In this document: positions 6,605 to 9,023 of the stretch, in pieces | Numbering within the stretch: position 1 is the stretch's first letter | Layout: each line of letters starts with the position of its first letter | Origin: an uncultured Lachnospiraceae bacterium | GTDB lineage: Bacteria; Bacillota; Clostridia; Lachnospirales; Lachnospiraceae | NCBI GenBank assembly: GCA_902783935.1 | Contig: CACZTA010000199.1 | Span: 1-9,023, forward strand | Direction of reading: 5' to 3' | Length of the DNA stretch: 9,023 nt | Position numbers and translations under genes: made by a program | Notes under the pieces: model-generated | Told to the model about the DNA's origin: nothing | What the model saw: only the letters and a program-made list of their open reading frames with translations | Databases searched by the model: none

Positions 6605-7813
6605 ATGTCACAGAAGAAACAGGTCTGGATAGTCGGCATGGGGAGCGGACAGATACGGTTTCTGACCAGACAGGCGGCTGCCGCGATACAGGCGGCTGAC
6701 CTTCTGACCGGTCCCGGACGTCTCCTGTCTGTATTTGAAGAGGACCGGAACCACCCCAAAAAATATGCGGATACCCCGGAAGAGATCAGGCGGATCATTG
6801 AAGAGACGAGTGCGGAACGGGCGGCCGTTCTGGTTCCCTGGGATACCTCTGAAGGCTTCGGGAATGAAGTCTATACGGCGCTTGCCGGTTTCAGGCCGGC
6901 GATCATTCCGGGGATAAGCCGGCAGGCTTACCTGATGTCCAGGACCGGCGTCAGTTCGGAAAATGCCGTTGTATGGAATCCTGCTGATAAGAAAAAAACA
7001 CTGAGGATGCTGCTCCATGAGTATGAACGGGTTTTCTTCTGCGGCGGCCGGGTGATGAAAGAGAATCTGCCTGTGCTCCTCCGGTCGGGATTTGAGGAGA
7101 TGGCGGTCTGTTATATCGAAAATCCCGGGGAAAGAGACGAATACGCTTTCAGGGGGAAACTTGAGAATCTGCGGGGGAGAGGTTTTTCAGAGAACAGCCT
7201 GTTTCTTCTTCAGCAGACAAGCCCTGTCGGAAGTGAACGCACAGGCAGCTATGATGAGGGGACGGGAGACAGGGACGCGCGGCTGCCGGAAGAGGTCAGG
7301 GTTCTCGCCCTGCATGCGATGAAAATCAGCAGAAAGGCCGTGATTTATGATATCGGCAGCGGCAGCGGAAGACTGGCCCTCGATGCGGCCCAGATGGCAT
7401 CGGACGGCTTTGTTTATGCGATCGAAAAAAACGAGCAGCTGATATCCGAGGCGCGGGAGAGACAGATCAGGGCAGGCATCGGGAATATCAGGTTTATTCC
7501 GGGTGCTGCCCCGGATGCGCTTGCACATCTTCCGCTTCCGGATGTCGTCCTTCTGGAAGGGACAGACGGAGCCATAAAGGAACTGCTGCAAATTGCCATT
7601 TCAAGAAATCCTTTTGTACGCGCCGTGTGTATCCGGGGTACAGTGGAAGGTGCGTCTGAGGCGGTGAGACTGATGGAAGGGATGCATTTTCAGCCGAAGA
7701 TGACAGAACTCACGTTTGTGCGCACCAGAAAGAGCGACGGGCGGCACCGGCTTGAACCCCAGCTGCCCTATTATCTGATTGCAGGAGAGCACAGGGTCAG
7801 GGGAAGCCGGTAA
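6605..7813 (+). CDS. CbiE-CbiT fusion, precorrin-6Y C5,15-methyltransferase-like, divergent
   Basis: This 402-residue protein has the layout and length of CobL/CbiET, which methylates C5 and C15 and decarboxylates the corrin ring in cobalamin synthesis. Residues of about 6-205 form the CbiE (tetrapyrrole methylase) half: VGMGSG at 10-15 followed by LT and an AADLLTGPGRLL segment, and PGIS at 102-105. Residues of about 225-400 form the CbiT (Rossmann methyltransferase) half: EEVRVLAL, then DIGSGSG at 249-255, IEKNEQLISEA and EGTDG at 318-322. Many family motifs are altered. The CbiE GDPG/GDTG site reads PWDTSEGFG (W79-D80), ISS reads ISR and LHG reads WNP. The CbiT GGSGG site reads EGTDG, and the usual NPVY near the end reads LPYY. 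GGAGG lies five bases before the ATG. It is the last gene of its operon and no other cobalamin gene is in view. Family membership is firm; cobalamin activity is doubtful. Confidence 0.8.
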   Translation: MSQKKQVWIVGMGSGQIRFLTRQAAAAIQAADLLTGPGRLLSVFEEDRNHPKKYADTPEEIRRIIEETSAERAAVLVPWDTSEGFGNEVYTALAGFRPAIIPGISRQAYLMSRTGVSSENAVVWNPADKKKTLRMLLHEYERVFFCGGRVMKENLPVLLRSGFEEMAVCYIENPGERDEYAFRGKLENLRGRGFSENSLFLLQQTSPVGSERTGSYDEGTGDRDARLPEEVRVLALHAMKISRKAVIYDIGSGSGRLALDAAQMASDGFVYAIEKNEQLISEARERQIRAGIGNIRFIPGAAPDALAHLPLPDVVLLEGTDGAIKELLQIAISRNPFVRAVCIRGTVEGASEAVRLMEGMHFQPKMTELTFVRTRKSDGRHRLEPQLPYYLIAGEHRVRGSR

Positions 7814-7836
7814 GAAAAAAGAATAAAGAAAGAAAA

Positions 7837-7868
7837 AGCGGCGGTACAATGAACGATGTACCGCCGCT
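7837..7868 (-). terminator. Strong terminator for the lipoprotein gene, possibly bidirectional
   Basis: A perfect 12-bp stem pairs 7837-7848 with 7857-7868 around an eight-base loop. Read on the minus strand, it follows the lipoprotein stop codon and runs into a long T-rich tract (complement of 7814-7836, which is almost all A and G), as expected of an intrinsic terminator. Read on the plus strand it lies 23 bases after the methyltransferase stop, but only GCTTTGC follows, so termination in that direction would be weaker. Confidence 0.85.
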
Positions 7869-7923
7869 GCTTTGCAAGAATAGTCTTTTAAAATGGACCT
7901 GTCCGTAAACCCGGAATCAGCTG

Positions 7924-9023
7924 TCAGCCTGCGTTGCTGCAGTATTTCAGCAGAATATCCTCACAGAGAAGCTGTTTTGCTTCCAGTGTGATGGATGCTT
8001 CGGAATAACCGGTTGATTCTGCTTCTGACAGATCAGGAAGACTGTAAAGGTCAAGCACTTTATTCAGCGCACTCTGGTAGTCGGCACTGTCTTCCGTGAT
8101 GCCTTCGCGGTCAAGCAGCGCGTCGCAGACGAGCTGTGTCTTAAGCTTGTATTTGACATTGCTGTCGAAAGCTTCTTCTGTTCCGTACCAGTCCTTTATC
8201 TGCTGGGCTTCGTCGATTGAGGAATCTTCATACCAGTAGGCCAGCTCTGACAGCATGTTTTTCCGCCACTCATCGAGCTTTTCTTTCGGGAACTGAAGGA
8301 CTTTGCTGCTGTCGACAAGGGTGACAAGTGCATTGTCAGCTGTCTCCTTATAAAGGGTGTTGACTCTGACGTCAAAGTCGGCTTTCTTTCCGGCGACACC
8401 GTCATCATAATAGTCTGCCGGGAATGTGAAGGAAATAGTGAATTCATCTCCCTTTTTATGTCCGATCAGCTGTTCCTCAAATTCCTCGGGAAGAGCGCCG
8501 TAACCGACGAGGACATCATAATCGGTGTCGCTGCCGCCGTCAAATTCACCGCCGTCCAGTGTCCCGGTATAATCGATGTTTGCCGTGACGCCTTTTTCGA
8601 TTTGTGCATCAGCCGGAAGAAGAATATCAAGGCCTTTATACTCGCCGAGCGTTACAAAACTGTCATAGTTACCTGCTGAAGGCATTTCCTCCACTTCCGG
8701 GGCCGATTCGACATTCATCGTCATATCAAGCGCAAACGCTTCCAGATCCTCCTCATCGTCGGGATAGTCCGCGAAGCTCTCATCGTCGGATGCATCAGCA
8801 TCATCACCGGAGAGATAATACTCCATCTCTTCGAGTTCAGAAGCGGTCAGTCCGGCATTCTTAATATCCTCGGCACTGGAAAGATTGATCTGCTCGGAAA
8901 CTTCAACTTCTGATTCCGGCACATCCGAAGACTCGGAGACAGAAGCGGGTGCGGGGGAGGAGGAAGAGGCGGGTGTGCCTGAATCCTTCTTGCCGCAGCC
9001 TGAAGCTATCACAAGTGTACAGA
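7924..9023 (-). CDS. Lipoprotein with trigger-factor-like FKBP domain (5' end cut by window)
   Basis: The gene reads off the right edge, so its N terminus is missing. The visible part has an LVIASGC lipobox, with the cysteine encoded near 8995-8997, so the protein is probably lipid-anchored on the outer face of the membrane. In the numbering from the in-frame GTG at 9012 (Cys6), residues 8-35 are Ser/Pro/Ala-rich. Residues 36-115 are strongly acidic, with an Asp/Glu cluster at 69-90. Residues of about 121-222 form an FKBP-type peptidyl-prolyl isomerase domain closest to that of trigger factor (NIDYTGTLDGGEFDGGS, LPEEFEEQLIGHKKGDE, FPADYYDDGVAGK, VNTLYK). Residues 223-362 are helical, like the trigger factor or SurA substrate-binding arm. 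The trigger factor ribosome-binding region is replaced by signal and linker. It is inferred to help fold exported proteins. The GTG at 9012 is inside the signal peptide and is not the true start. The downstream terminator at 7837-7868 fits this gene. Confidence 0.85.
   Translation of the reverse strand, partial: CTLVIASGCGKKDSGTPASSSSPAPASVSESSDVPESEVEVSEQINLSSAEDIKNAGLTASELEEMEYYLSGDDADASDDESFADYPDDEEDLEAFALDMTMNVESAPEVEEMPSAGNYDSFVTLGEYKGLDILLPADAQIEKGVTANIDYTGTLDGGEFDGGSDTDYDVLVGYGALPEEFEEQLIGHKKGDEFTISFTFPADYYDDGVAGKKADFDVRVNTLYKETADNALVTLVDSSKVLQFPKEKLDEWRKNMLSELAYWYEDSSIDEAQQIKDWYGTEEAFDSNVKYKLKTQLVCDALLDREGITEDSADYQSALNKVLDLYSLPDLSEAESTGYSEASITLEAKQLLCEDILLKYCSNAG

Noticed and set aside
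6670..6698. Direct repeat of ACAGGCGGCTG (6670-6680 and 6688-6698)
   Set aside because: It lies in frame within the CbiE-like domain and encodes an Ala-rich helix (QAA...QAA). It looks like chance codon repetition, not a functional repeat.
9010..9012. GTG at 9012 as the start of the lipoprotein
   Set aside because: It would leave only five residues before the lipobox cysteine. The frame stays open (Cys-Thr-Leu) to the window edge, so the true start is outside.
1..9023. CRISPR array, tRNA, rRNA, insertion sequence or phage genes
   Set aside because: No regularly spaced repeats, tRNA-like folds, transposase motifs or terminal inverted repeats were found by reading both strands. All large regions are explained by housekeeping-type genes.

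Overview
The window looks like chromosomal DNA of a Gram-positive Clostridia-type bacterium, probably Lachnospiraceae-like. The reasons are strong GGAGG-type ribosome binding sites before most genes, GC content a little above 50% by eye, Firmicutes-style nucleoside salvage proteins, and an exported trigger-factor-like lipoprotein. The taxonomic call is inference. I see no rRNA, tRNA, insertion sequence, phage gene or CRISPR array.

Layout. Bases 24-1622 (+) encode a HerA/FtsK-type ATPase of the DUF853 (YjgR) family. A 137-base gap follows with three tandem GC-rich hairpins (1632-1697). Next comes a tight nucleoside salvage operon (1760-4905, +): a uridine-phosphorylase-type enzyme, purine nucleoside phosphorylase (deoD), phosphopentomutase (deoB) and cytidine deaminase (cdd). 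A 183-base gap (4906-5088) holds a weak terminator candidate and a good extended -10 promoter whose TATAAT lies in the loop of an 11-bp inverted repeat. That promoter should drive a second + strand operon (5089-7813): a YfcE-type metallophosphoesterase, a ten-helix EamA/DMT transporter and a CbiE-CbiT fusion methyltransferase with eroded motifs. A strong hairpin (7837-7868) separates this from a convergent minus-strand gene, cut by the window end, for a lipoprotein with a trigger-factor-like FKBP domain.

How the genes work together. Cdd converts cytidine to uridine. The uridine-phosphorylase-like enzyme and DeoD split nucleosides into base plus (deoxy)ribose-1-phosphate. DeoB isomerises this to the 5-phosphate, which for ribose enters the pentose phosphate pathway. 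The deoxyribose branch needs DeoC, which is not in the window. The second operon has no obvious shared pathway. The most unusual item is the CbiE-CbiT protein: it keeps the length and fold signatures of cobalamin C5,15-methyltransferase, but departs from the family at most motifs that touch S-adenosylmethionine or the corrin substrate, and no other cobalamin gene is nearby. No clear new multi-gene system is visible. The best leads are this methyltransferase, the two structured intergenic regions and the acidic lipoprotein foldase.
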